A DNA stretch of 41,889 bases from Oscillospiraceae bacterium (GCA_015063645.1 SVTS01000016.1:1-41889), one strand, 5' to 3'; shown: positions 1-9,189, counted from the first letter of the stretch. The notes: generated by a model not told the origin, from the letters alone. Translations and numbers: made by a program.

Positions 1-122
1 TGCTTTACCGCACCGGTACAAATGGCAGAGACAGTAGGCGGACGGATTCCGGTACGTTCCGCTAACTCCTTCTGCGTCATCTCTCTTTTGGCAAGCATAA
101 CTTTTACGGTAAATTTTATCAT
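1..122 (-). CDS. XRE-family HTH transcriptional regulator (N-terminal part only, runs off window)
   Basis: Reverse strand reads MIKFTVKVMLAKREMTQKELAERTGIRPPTVSAICTGAVK, a canonical HTH_3/XRE start, preceded by AAAGGAG RBS. Confidence 0.8.
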   Translation of the reverse strand, partial: MIKFTVKVMLAKREMTQKELAERTGIRPPTVSAICTGAVK

Positions 123-200
123 AAAATCAGCTCCTTTCCACTCTGTATTATACCACGGATTTCGTTATAAATCAATACGCAAATCGAAAAAATATTTCTA

Positions 201-257
201 TTTTCGTAAATAAATTACGAAAAACGTATTGACAAACTACGAATTTCGCGGTATAAT
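201..257 (+). promoter_or_regulatory. Palindromic operator plus sigma-A promoter of the rightward operon, divergent from the XRE gene
   Basis: TTTTCGTAA-ATAAA-TTACGAAAA (201-223), then TTGACA (229-234), 17-nt spacer, TATAAT (252-257). Confidence 0.8.
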
Positions 258-305
258 AATATCATCAAAGGGAACACAACCCAAACAAAAAAGGAGCACA
301 ACACC

Positions 306-584
306 ATGTCCAAATCCGAACTGCTTGCGAAAATCGAGTTGCTGAACGAATACGAGGCGATGCTGGAAGAACTCCGTATCGAAACCGAGGCCATCCGGGA
401 CGAAATCAAAACAGAGATGACAGCGCAGAACACCGAGGAAATGACCGTGGGCAAATACATCGTCCGCTGGACTTCAATTCTCTCGAACCGCTTCGATTCC
501 ACCGCTTTCAAGAAAGTCATGCCGGAGATCTACAAAGCCTACACCAAGCAAATCTCCAGCCGCCGATTCACCATCAGCGCATAA
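306..584 (+). CDS. Small conserved mobile-element-type hypothetical protein (coiled-coil N-terminus)
   Basis: ORF with RBS AAAAGGAG and the promoter above; MSKSELLAKIELLNEYEAMLEELRIETEAIRDEIK... resembles small proteins of Firmicutes integrative elements and phages (recall only). Confidence 0.6.
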   Translation: MSKSELLAKIELLNEYEAMLEELRIETEAIRDEIKTEMTAQNTEEMTVGKYIVRWTSILSNRFDSTAFKKVMPEIYKAYTKQISSRRFTISA

Positions 585-710
585 AGAAAGCCCCTTGCCT
601 ATCCGCCGACCAAAGCAAAAGGCAAAGAGCCTGACCGCCACCGAGCGGGAGCGGACAACAATATTATAAACTGTCCGCTCCCGAATGTCAATTGATAAGG
701 GAGAAAAACG

Positions 711-1343
711 ATGAAAGAACTCACCACCTACAACCGAGCCGCCGGGTATCTCAATCACATCTTCGACTTGCTGAACGAGAGATTTTTTGAAAGTGCACTT
801 TCAAGACCGATTATCACCATTCAATCCACGCCAAGAGCCTACGGACATTATACGCTATACGATGCATGGAGTGTAGACGGAGCAAAAGGTTTCCGCGAAA
901 TCAACATAGGAGCCGGAACACTGTCCCGACCGATTGAGGAAGTCACGGCGACCTTGCTTCATGAGATGGTGCATTATCACAACGACGCACACGGCATAAA
1001 GGACTGCAGCCGGGGCAATACCTACCACAACAAAAACTTCCGGCTTCTGGCTGAAAAATGCGGCCTCTGCATCGAACATCACCCCACCTATGGCTGGTCC
1101 ATCACCAAGCCCGGCGATGAGCTGCTGACCTTCTGTATAGACAATGACCTACGCGATATCCGCCTGAACCGCACAGATGAATTTTCCATTCGGATTCCCG
1201 GTGCTTCCGCTTTTGGAGGGAATAACCGCAAATCTTCCAGCCGGAAATATATCTGCCCTCTCTGCGGAATGAGCATCCGGGCAACAAGAGACGTGCGGAT
1301 TCTCTGTATGGACTGCGATACGCAGATGAGGTGCGGGGCATGA
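711..1343 (+). CDS. SprT-like zinc metalloprotein with C-terminal zinc ribbon
   Basis: HEMVHYHND (HExxH) motif and CPLC...CMDC pair. Confidence 0.8.
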   Translation: MKELTTYNRAAGYLNHIFDLLNERFFESALSRPIITIQSTPRAYGHYTLYDAWSVDGAKGFREINIGAGTLSRPIEEVTATLLHEMVHYHNDAHGIKDCSRGNTYHNKNFRLLAEKCGLCIEHHPTYGWSITKPGDELLTFCIDNDLRDIRLNRTDEFSIRIPGASAFGGNNRKSSSRKYICPLCGMSIRATRDVRILCMDCDTQMRCGA

Positions 1344-1924
1344 CATACGGCTACGCACGGTGCTCCACGAGCGAAACAAGGCAGGATATCAACCGCCAAG
1401 TGCGGGAGCTGAAATCCGCAGGCGCGGAGGAAATCTTTCTGGAATACGAACACGGCGACAGCAAAATCAAATCCCAGCAGACCGCTATGCTGAACGCCGC
1501 ACAGCCGGGGGACACCGTCATCACGCTGGAAGTCCCCCGCCTTGCCAGAAGCACACAACAATTATGCGAGATTATTGATGTGATACGGGAAAAGCGTCTG
1601 CGGCTGGTGATTGTTGGCAGTATTACGCTGGACTGCCGCACAGGACAGACAGACCCGATGAGTGAGGCGTTTCTCCAGATGGCGGGGGTATTCAGTCAGC
1701 TGGAACTCGCAATGATACGGGCACGGGTGCGATCTGGGATGGAGAATGCCCGGGCGAAAGGCGCGGCGATTGGGCGACCGAGGAGCACGGCAGAGGATAT
1801 TCCTGCGGTGTTTCTGCGGCATTATGCGGCGTATAAGGAGGGACGGATGAATGTGAGTGAGCTGGCGAGGATAACCCAGCTTTCACGGGGGACGGTGTAT
1901 AAGTATTTGCGGCTGTTGGGGTAG
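1340..1924 (+). CDS. Serine recombinase/resolvase (small, with C-terminal HTH)
   Basis: YGYARCSTSETRQDINRQ...PRLARSTQQLCEII...QLELAMIRARVRSGMENARAKGAAIGRP...NVSELARITQLSRGTVYKYL. ATG at 1340 overlaps the stop of the SprT-like gene; a GTG start at 1331 is also possible. Confidence 0.92.
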   Translation: MTYGYARCSTSETRQDINRQVRELKSAGAEEIFLEYEHGDSKIKSQQTAMLNAAQPGDTVITLEVPRLARSTQQLCEIIDVIREKRLRLVIVGSITLDCRTGQTDPMSEAFLQMAGVFSQLELAMIRARVRSGMENARAKGAAIGRPRSTAEDIPAVFLRHYAAYKEGRMNVSELARITQLSRGTVYKYLRLLG

Positions 1925-1931
1925 AGATATA

Positions 1932-1955
1932 GGGAGTGCTTTTTGTGGCACTCCC
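1932..1955 (+). terminator. Intrinsic terminator after the recombinase
   Basis: GGGAGTGC-TTTTTGTG-GCACTCCC followed by TGTTTCTT. Confidence 0.7.
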
Positions 1956-2061
1956 TGTTTCTTATTTCAGTTTCGCTAAAGTGCCATCTCATTTCTGCTT
2001 TCTTGTATACGTCACAGCCGTATGATATAATATATACAGAACAATACGGAGGTACGCACAT

Positions 2062-3153
2062 ATGAGCATTGGGGAGAAGATCCGGCTTCTGCGGATGGAG
2101 AAGAATCTTACACAGGAACAGCTTGCCGCAGCTTTTGATATTTCCGTATCGGCGGTTTCCCAATGGGAATCGGGCAGAACTACGCCGGATATTTCCATGG
2201 TAGTGCCGCTGGCGGATTTTTTCGGGGTTTCGCTGGATGAGTTGTTCGGGTATCGCTCCGAAAAGCAGACCGAGGAAGTGAACGAATACGGCAGGCGTGC
2301 CATTGCCTGTATAGAGAAGCGGGATTTTGAGAGCGGTATTCTGCTCTGGCGGGAAGCATTGCGGAAATACCCCGGTAATTTTACCTGCTGTTACTGCCTT
2401 GCGAGTATGCTTCTCTATTCCATTGATCCAGCAAAATCCGCGGAAGAAAACAACAAAAGGGCACAGGAAATCATTGCGCTGTGTGAAAAACTCCTGCGGG
2501 ACTGCCCGGATATCCGTACAAAAGAGAATGCTGTAAAAACGTTGGTTAGTGTATATTCCCACCCGCTCCTTGCAATTGCCGATGAGGAAAAGGCGGTAGA
2601 GTATGCCCACATGGCCGTATCTTCCTCGAGTCTTCTGGAGCACGCATATTTTACGGAAGAAAACAGACCGAAAGCGATCCGACAGAGACAGCAGAATATT
2701 CTGCATCAGATCGGGCATATCACCCGCAGTCTGCGTCTGATTACCTTGAAAGAATCCCCCGAGGAGCAAATCCGTGCCTGCCGTGCCGGGCTTACAATGT
2801 GGGAAACACTGATTGATGACGGTAATTATCTGGCATATCATCGGGATATCGCCGATCTCTGGTGGAATATTGCCTGTGCCAACGCCTCCATGCAGAAGCG
2901 TGAAGAGACACTGGACGCACTTCGGAAGGTGTTCCGGCATCTCCGTCTCTATGATGCACTTCCTGCAGGGGATCATTGTTTTAGTTGTTCATTTCTCCGA
3001 GAGGCGAAAGTGCACGTACCGGATTTTTCCAGCCGGAATCTGATGCAGCTATACACAAATCGCTTGCGCTATACAGTGTTTGATTTTCTGCGGGACGATG
3101 CGGCGTTTTCCGGTATTGCTGCCTCATCGGAAAGTGAGGGAGACATTCAATGA
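2062..3153 (+). CDS. XRE-family HTH regulator with C-terminal TPR-like region
   Basis: MSIGEKIRLLRMEKNLTQEQLAAAFDISVSAVSQWESGRTTPD N-terminus; helical C-terminal region. Confidence 0.85.
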   Translation: MSIGEKIRLLRMEKNLTQEQLAAAFDISVSAVSQWESGRTTPDISMVVPLADFFGVSLDELFGYRSEKQTEEVNEYGRRAIACIEKRDFESGILLWREALRKYPGNFTCCYCLASMLLYSIDPAKSAEENNKRAQEIIALCEKLLRDCPDIRTKENAVKTLVSVYSHPLLAIADEEKAVEYAHMAVSSSSLLEHAYFTEENRPKAIRQRQQNILHQIGHITRSLRLITLKESPEEQIRACRAGLTMWETLIDDGNYLAYHRDIADLWWNIACANASMQKREETLDALRKVFRHLRLYDALPAGDHCFSCSFLREAKVHVPDFSSRNLMQLYTNRLRYTVFDFLRDDAAFSGIAASSESEGDIQ

Positions 3154-4100
3154 CTGAAACAATGCAGAAACTGGCACAAAAGCTGGAAGCCAGCATTTCT
3201 TCCGTTATTCTCGGCAAGGAACAGCAGATTCGACTGATCATCACATCATTTTTCAGCGGGGGACATGTGCTTCTGGACGATATCCCCGGCACGGGGAAAA
3301 CCACGCTGGCACGCGCCCTCGCCGCATCCGTGGACGGAAAATTGGGAAGAATCCAGTTCACACCGGATCTGCTTCCGGCAGATGTGACGGGGATTCAGTA
3401 TTATGACATGAACAGCGGGAAATTCATTCTGAAAAAAGGGCCGGTCTTCACCAACATCGTTCTGGCGGATGAGATCAACCGGGCAACTCCCCGTACACAG
3501 TCCGCCATGCTGGAATGTATGGGAGAAGCTCAGGTTACGCTGGACGGGACAACTTATCCCCTTCCACAGCCTTTTTTCGTGATTGCCACACAGAATCCCG
3601 TGGAGTTTGAGGGGACATTTCCGCTTCCGGAAGCGCAGACAGACCGTTTCTTTATGCGTCTTTCCCTGGGTTATCCCGAACGGGAAGCCGAGATTTCCAT
3701 GATGGAGCGATACAAAGCGGATGCGGACGTACCGCTTTCCTCTGTTCGTCCCGTCTGCAGCTGCGAGGATATACTTGCCGTCCGGAATGCGGTTCAGCAG
3801 ATCACGGTAAGCCGCAAAATCCGGGAATATATCGCCGATATCGTACAGGCAACCCGGGAGGATACACGCCTCACATTGGGGGTCAGTCCCCGGGGAACGC
3901 TGGCTCTCATGCGCGGAGCACAGGCGTATGCCGGCATACAGGGACGGGATTTCGTTCTGCCGGATGATGTAAAAGCGGTTGCTGTGCCGATTCTTGCTCA
4001 CCGCATCATTACCGGGGTACAGAACCGTCTTCGCCTGTCCTCCAGCGGTGAGGAAATTATCTCTTCCATTCTGGAAAAACTGCCCTCTCCGGTGGACTGA
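3150..4100 (+). CDS. MoxR-family AAA+ ATPase
   Basis: DDIPGTGKTTLARALAASVDG Walker A, LADEINRATPRTQSAMLECMGE Walker B/MoxR signature, ATQNPVEFEGTFPLPEAQTDRF. ATGA overlap with the upstream gene. Confidence 0.95.
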   Translation: MTETMQKLAQKLEASISSVILGKEQQIRLIITSFFSGGHVLLDDIPGTGKTTLARALAASVDGKLGRIQFTPDLLPADVTGIQYYDMNSGKFILKKGPVFTNIVLADEINRATPRTQSAMLECMGEAQVTLDGTTYPLPQPFFVIATQNPVEFEGTFPLPEAQTDRFFMRLSLGYPEREAEISMMERYKADADVPLSSVRPVCSCEDILAVRNAVQQITVSRKIREYIADIVQATREDTRLTLGVSPRGTLALMRGAQAYAGIQGRDFVLPDDVKAVAVPILAHRIITGVQNRLRLSSSGEEIISSILEKLPSPVD

Positions 4101-4101
4101 T

Positions 4102-5463
4102 ATGGATACTATGCAGATTCGCGGAATCCTGTTTGCCGCGGCAGCACTGTTCTCTCTTGCTATGGCTGTCTGGCCTCATCCCGGTAAACTGCGCTATATA
4201 GTCTGGGAAGGAAGTGCTATTCTCTGCGCGTCATTCGCAGTGATTTTCTTTGTACGGAGCGGTCAGCCTCCCACATCACAGGATATTCTGTGGCTGATCT
4301 CTTTTGGCACGGCAGTACTTATCGGATATCCGTATCTGCACCGGGTACTCTTTCAAAGTGCTGCCGATGCCCTCACCTGCCAAATCACCCTCCATACAGA
4401 GGAAGTCTATGAGGGAGATTCGTTTACATTTACGGCACTTCTGACAAACACATCCCGCATCCCGTTTCACTGTATTCGCATCACTGTTTCCTTACCGGAG
4501 GGAATTCTATTTGATGATGAGGAAAAGCAAACTTATACTTTTTTCAGCGAGATCTTTTCCATGCCCGGCGGATCACAGAAGGAAATCCGTCTCCGAATGC
4601 GAGCAGGACGGCGCGGTCTGTATACGCTGAACGATATCACGGTTCTGTACCGGGATCTTCTTGGTTTCGGTACCCGCACGATACGTTTTTCGCCGGAAAT
4701 CTCCCGGAAAAATACAGTCACAGTTTATCCGATGCCTCTGCGGCTGGAAGAGCATTTCCGAACCCGCCGTCATTCTCCCGGCAGTGTGCCAGTATCTGCA
4801 AGTTCCGTCACGGATCCGCTTTTGTTTTCCGGCATCCGTCCGTATAACGGCGACTCCCTCTCCCGCATCAACTGGAAACAGAGCGCTGTCCACGGAGAAC
4901 TGCTGGTCAATACCGAAACAGCCAGCGAAAAGCTGGATCTGACCCTTGTGCTCAATCTGCAGTCCCGTTCCGTACAGCGGGCGGATCGGGATCTTTCCAG
5001 CAGAGAACTGTCGGAGATGGCTGTCGCAGTTGCCGCGGCAGTGGTGGATCTGGCATCCGGGGATAATACACCGCTGCGGATCATCACAAACGGAGAAACG
5101 GACTTTGCTGTAGAGGAAATCTATCCCTGTACGGAAACGGAACGGCTGCTCATTTCCGCCCAAAGCAGAAGTAGAGGGGAATACTTCGCCTTGCTTCGGT
5201 TTCTTGCCCGTATGAAAATGCATCTGACGAGCAGTGCCGCCGGTATGTTTGATACGCTCTCCGGGGATCCTTCTCTGTTTCGGGGAGGAAGTGTTGTGGT
5301 GGTGTCGCCGTATTTCAATGCTGTACTCCGGGATTTTTATAATGCACTGCACCACAGGGGGATCCGCTGTGTGTTTTACATTACTACACTGTACAACGAT
5401 TTCAGTGATATTCCCGAGGATATTCCCATCTATTTCCGAACACACCGAGGTGACAGCGTATGA
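4102..5463 (+). CDS. DUF58-domain membrane protein
   Basis: N-terminal TM helices, then RPYNGDSLSRINWKQSAVHGELLVNTE (DUF58 core). Start MDTMQIRG chosen at 4102 just after the moxR stop; the ORF-track start at 3979 overlaps moxR. Confidence 0.9.
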   Translation: MDTMQIRGILFAAAALFSLAMAVWPHPGKLRYIVWEGSAILCASFAVIFFVRSGQPPTSQDILWLISFGTAVLIGYPYLHRVLFQSAADALTCQITLHTEEVYEGDSFTFTALLTNTSRIPFHCIRITVSLPEGILFDDEEKQTYTFFSEIFSMPGGSQKEIRLRMRAGRRGLYTLNDITVLYRDLLGFGTRTIRFSPEISRKNTVTVYPMPLRLEEHFRTRRHSPGSVPVSASSVTDPLLFSGIRPYNGDSLSRINWKQSAVHGELLVNTETASEKLDLTLVLNLQSRSVQRADRDLSSRELSEMAVAVAAAVVDLASGDNTPLRIITNGETDFAVEEIYPCTETERLLISAQSRSRGEYFALLRFLARMKMHLTSSAAGMFDTLSGDPSLFRGGSVVVVSPYFNAVLRDFYNALHHRGIRCVFYITTLYNDFSDIPEDIPIYFRTHRGDSV

Positions 5464-6356
5464 CTGTAGTCGGAATCTGTCTTCTGGCCGTTTTGGCTGG
5501 AACCGTATTCGGCGGATGCTGTATTCTTATGTCGATGAGTATCCGCACGTCGCTGGATGTTCCTCATACAAAAACGGACAAGCAGGAACAGCTTCGCATC
5601 CGTATGAGCGGACTTCTGACGCTGATTCCATTTTTCAGTATAATCGGCGGACTGTCTGTAGTGATTTTCCTGATTCTGAACGGACTCCGGGTACTTTTTC
5701 GCGCCGTACTTTTCTTTGCGGTGAAAGAGGAAGGGGAGCGGTTTGTTCTGACGGTTCTTGGCAGCGGCCGTACAAAAGCAGGAAGTATTATTTCGCTGTT
5801 GTTTCTTTTCCTGCTGTTTCTTTCGGTGCTTATGTTTTTCCTTCTTGCCAATACTCTGCGCCGATGGTCATTTTTCCAGACGCTGCAGGAGTATCTGTGG
5901 CGGATTTTTCTGCGCATCCGTACATTTTTGGAATCTTTTTTACGGTATCGTAAAAAGAAGGATCCTCCCCGCCACCGCTATGGCCGCCCCGATAACCGGC
6001 GAAAAACACAGAATGCGTGGATTGTTCCCTATACTCCGCCCGACAATGCGGCAGATTCTTATGAAAACTTTCTGCGTCAACTCTCCCGCATTCCCGATGC
6101 CGATACACAAATCGGCTATGCCTATCGGACAATCTGTCGCCTGTATAAACGGAATGGTGTTGCGCTGAAGCTGTCCGATACACCACATGAGATCGTCCGC
6201 GCCGTGCGGCGATCCGGAAAATTCCGTGAGGAGGAAGCAGATGTTATCCGTGATGCGGTGGAATCAGTGAAATTTCGCGAAACGGTTCTTACAGAGAAGC
6301 AGAAGAAAGACATTTTGAATACGCTGTGTATTGCTGTGCAGAGGTATATGGGGTAA
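5460..6356 (+). CDS. Membrane protein with DUF4129-like C-terminus
   Basis: N-terminal TM segments; C-terminus IGYAYRTICRLYKRNGVALKLSDTPHEIVRAVRRSGKFREEEADVIRDAVESVKF. ATGA overlap with the DUF58 gene. Confidence 0.7.
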   Translation: MTVVGICLLAVLAGTVFGGCCILMSMSIRTSLDVPHTKTDKQEQLRIRMSGLLTLIPFFSIIGGLSVVIFLILNGLRVLFRAVLFFAVKEEGERFVLTVLGSGRTKAGSIISLLFLFLLFLSVLMFFLLANTLRRWSFFQTLQEYLWRIFLRIRTFLESFLRYRKKKDPPRHRYGRPDNRRKTQNAWIVPYTPPDNAADSYENFLRQLSRIPDADTQIGYAYRTICRLYKRNGVALKLSDTPHEIVRAVRRSGKFREEEADVIRDAVESVKFRETVLTEKQKKDILNTLCIAVQRYMG

Positions 6357-6467
6357 TTGTACGGTGTGTTTTTTTGATAATCATTTTTGAGTGAATTATC
6401 GCGGTGCTGTATAGCATTCCCGCCGCATCTGTGCTACAATATATACATCACCAAAAGGAGGCTCACC

Positions 6468-7586
6468 ATGCCCTCTCCCATCAAAAACAGCGACCAAGGC
6501 GGCAGACGCGAAGGCCAGAAGTACAAGTCCCTTCTGGTCTGGCAGTACCTCCTGCGGAATTCGGACGAGAATCACGCTGTGAAAAGCGAGGATATCCGGA
6601 AATTTCTCAACCGTCACGGCATCTCCGCCGACCGTCACTCCGTTGTGCGCGATATACAGGCGATACAGGATCTGTTCGAAAGAAGTATGAACGTCGATTC
6701 CGTTGGTGAAATTGATGAGGACGATGTGGATGACTATGACGCTGCAGAAGAGTTCCGGTATGAGGTTGTATACGATGCCGCCGCGCACGGCTATAAAATA
6801 ATCTCCCGTCCCTATGACTTTGATGATCTGCGTCTGCTGGCGGAATGTATCAACGCCACCCGCTTTCTCACGGAAAGTCAGGCAAACCGCCTGAAATTGC
6901 TGATTGGTGAGTTTTGCAGCAAGTATCAGGAGGAAGAACTGGATAATGAAGTCTATCTGGTTGGGCGAGTGAAATCCTCCAATAAATACCTTTTCCGATC
7001 TATGGAAAAAATAAATGAAGCTGTCCGCACAAAAAAGCAGATCAGCTTCAAGTATCTGAAACACACCCTGCAATCCGGCTCCGAACAGGTGGAACGGAAG
7101 CACGGCGGCGTGTATATAGTCAGTCCGCATCAGTTGATTATCAACGAGGGAAACTATTATCTTCTCTCCTATGACAGCAAGCGGGACGCAATGCGTACCT
7201 ATCGCCTTGACCGCATGAAAGAAGTGAAGATTCTGGATGTACCAAGCGAAGGACGGGATAAATTTGCCGAAATCGATATGCATACATATACCCAGCGCGT
7301 TTTCTCCATGTTCGGCGGTGAACAGAAACGTGTGCGGATTCGCTTCACAAACGATATGCTGGATACAGTGATTGACCGATTCGGCACCAAAAGCGGTGCA
7401 ACATATCTTGCGGATGGAAAATCTCATTTCATTGTTTCCGCTGACGTTGAGATCAGCAATCCGTTCTACTCATGGATCTGCGGATTCCGAAAGAAAGCAA
7501 CCATCATCAGCCCTCCGGAAGCGGTGGAAGGAATGAAACAGTTTCTCGCAGATATTGCGGCGAGATATGAAAGTGAAGTAAAGTAA
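6468..7586 (+). CDS. WYL-domain transcriptional regulator
   Basis: HTH N-terminus and WYL core (AVRTKKQISFKYLKH...YIVSPHQLIINEGNYYLLSYDSKRDAMRTYRLDRMKEVKIL). RBS AAAAGGAGGCTCACC before ATG 6468. Confidence 0.9.
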   Translation: MPSPIKNSDQGGRREGQKYKSLLVWQYLLRNSDENHAVKSEDIRKFLNRHGISADRHSVVRDIQAIQDLFERSMNVDSVGEIDEDDVDDYDAAEEFRYEVVYDAAAHGYKIISRPYDFDDLRLLAECINATRFLTESQANRLKLLIGEFCSKYQEEELDNEVYLVGRVKSSNKYLFRSMEKINEAVRTKKQISFKYLKHTLQSGSEQVERKHGGVYIVSPHQLIINEGNYYLLSYDSKRDAMRTYRLDRMKEVKILDVPSEGRDKFAEIDMHTYTQRVFSMFGGEQKRVRIRFTNDMLDTVIDRFGTKSGATYLADGKSHFIVSADVEISNPFYSWICGFRKKATIISPPEAVEGMKQFLADIAARYESEVK

Positions 7587-7590
7587 TCAT

Positions 7591-7646
7591 TTTTGAAGTG
7601 AAGTTTTCAAAAGTTGATACCGTAGATTGATTTGCATGGAACAGCA
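7591..7646 (+). repeat. 56-bp direct repeat, copy 1
   Basis: TTTTGAAGTGAAGTTTTCAAAAGTTGATACCGTAGATTGATTTGCATGGAACAGCA; differs from copy 2 at two positions. Confidence 0.95.
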
Positions 7647-7687
7647 AGTTTTTAACATAATCTTACACAGATTTATGCTGGCTAGAA

Positions 7688-7716
7688 TTGCTTTGTTCAC
7701 GTAAAAATGGTATAAT
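7688..7716 (+). promoter_or_regulatory. Sigma-A-like promoter for the TIR/NDT-like gene
   Basis: TTGCTT, 17 nt, TATAAT. Confidence 0.7.
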
Positions 7717-7874
7717 ACGAGTAAGAAATTCTTGCGCAACGATTACTGATATCTGTAACATTCGTTTACATAGATGGACAAGCAACTGCCAGATCTATTT
7801 GCCAGAATACCAATTAAATTGGAATAATTATTTGTAGCCTATAGTTTAAATACAATCCAGGGGGGGATTGAGAT

Positions 7875-8873
7875 ATGACCACGAATACAACAAATTGTCC
7901 TTGTTGTAATGCAGAGAACGCACAAGTTACAAGAGAAAGCATTCATAAATCATTTGTTGAATGTTCTGTTTGCGGGAGATTTCAATATCATGATTTTTAT
8001 TTCAACGAAAAATCGTGTAAAGATGAATATGCAGCATATTTTTATTATGCTAATAATGAATATCACAATGAGAATTCAAGCTTCTCATATTTTTTTATCG
8101 GAGATAGAGAAGAATATCAAAAAGAATATGCCTTATCTCCAGAATGTCATTATATCACAGAAGATGAAGTAAGGGCTTTTTACCCTAAAAAATTTACAGA
8201 GAAGCTCAACAAGATTCTATGTGAAATTGCACGAAGAACTTCATATCTCGGTGAAGTAATATCTTTTCCCACAGAACAATTAATTAGTGCGTGTTTTATA
8301 AAAAGGTATGATGGAGCAAATAGATTATTAGCTTCTCGGGAGATAGACTACCAACTTAAAAAAACATTGAGATATTTGAATGATAATAATTATATTAAAC
8401 TCGAATATACTTCACAACAAGTCAATATTATGTTGGAACCTGAAGGCTGGAAGCGTGTAGATGAGATCCAGCAATACCAAGAAATAAGTTCAAAGAATGT
8501 TTTTGTCGCTATGTCTTTTGCTCCTGAAATGTACGAAACCCGTGAAACCATCAAAAAAGCTATTACTGAAAACGGTTTAGTACCTCGAATCATGGATGAA
8601 ATTGAACATAACCATCAGATAGTCCCTGAAATGTTATATGAGATACGAAATTCACGGTTTGTTATTGCTGAATTAACAGGGCACAACAATGGAGCATACT
8701 TTGAAGCCGGTTATGCATTGGGAGTTGGAAAAGAGGTAATACAAGTCTGTAACAAGATAAAATTTGGTGAAGACGGTCATTTTGATGTGAAGCAAATCAA
8801 TACTGTTATGTGGGAGAATCAAGAAGACCTCTATTCTCGACTCTGTGCGCGTATTCAAGCTACTATTGGTTAA
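7875..8873 (+). CDS. Zinc-ribbon protein with C-terminal TIR / nucleoside 2-deoxyribosyltransferase-like domain (candidate defence effector)
   Basis: CPCC...CSVCGRF N-terminus; C-terminus VFVAMSFAPEMYETRETIKKAITENGLVPRIMDEIEHNHQIVPEMLYEIRNSRFVIAELTGHNNGAYFEAGYALGVGKEVIQVCN. Visibly AT-rich relative to neighbours. Confidence 0.75.
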   Translation: MTTNTTNCPCCNAENAQVTRESIHKSFVECSVCGRFQYHDFYFNEKSCKDEYAAYFYYANNEYHNENSSFSYFFIGDREEYQKEYALSPECHYITEDEVRAFYPKKFTEKLNKILCEIARRTSYLGEVISFPTEQLISACFIKRYDGANRLLASREIDYQLKKTLRYLNDNNYIKLEYTSQQVNIMLEPEGWKRVDEIQQYQEISSKNVFVAMSFAPEMYETRETIKKAITENGLVPRIMDEIEHNHQIVPEMLYEIRNSRFVIAELTGHNNGAYFEAGYALGVGKEVIQVCNKIKFGEDGHFDVKQINTVMWENQEDLYSRLCARIQATIG

Positions 8874-9086
8874 AGGATAAGATAGAATAATGTTAGCCTT
8901 TCTCAGAACTGGTCACCTGCAACAATGGAATTGTAGTTATTTCAAGACGATTCCAAATTATTGTAACACCCAAAAGTAAAGGGAACGCGGTTCCTGCAGG
9001 TATTAGTTCATCGTTTCTTTACAGGTGCCGCACAATGTCAACATCATCAATCTTTCAAAAGTTGCGAAGAGGATGGAAACAGTTCA

Positions 9087-9142
9087 TTTTGAAGTGAAGT
9101 TTTCAAAAGTTGATACGGTGGATTGATTTGCATGGAACAGCA
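9087..9142 (+). repeat. 56-bp direct repeat, copy 2
   Basis: TTTTGAAGTGAAGTTTTCAAAAGTTGATACGGTGGATTGATTTGCATGGAACAGCA. Confidence 0.95.
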
Positions 9143-9160
9143 TAGATTTGCACCAGCTTA

Positions 9161-9189
9161 TTGCGTTTTGCATCGATTTATGTTATAAT
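9161..9189 (+). promoter_or_regulatory. Sigma-A-like promoter reading into a ~215-nt non-coding region ending in the tRNA half
   Basis: TTGCGT, 17 nt, TATAAT. Confidence 0.7.
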
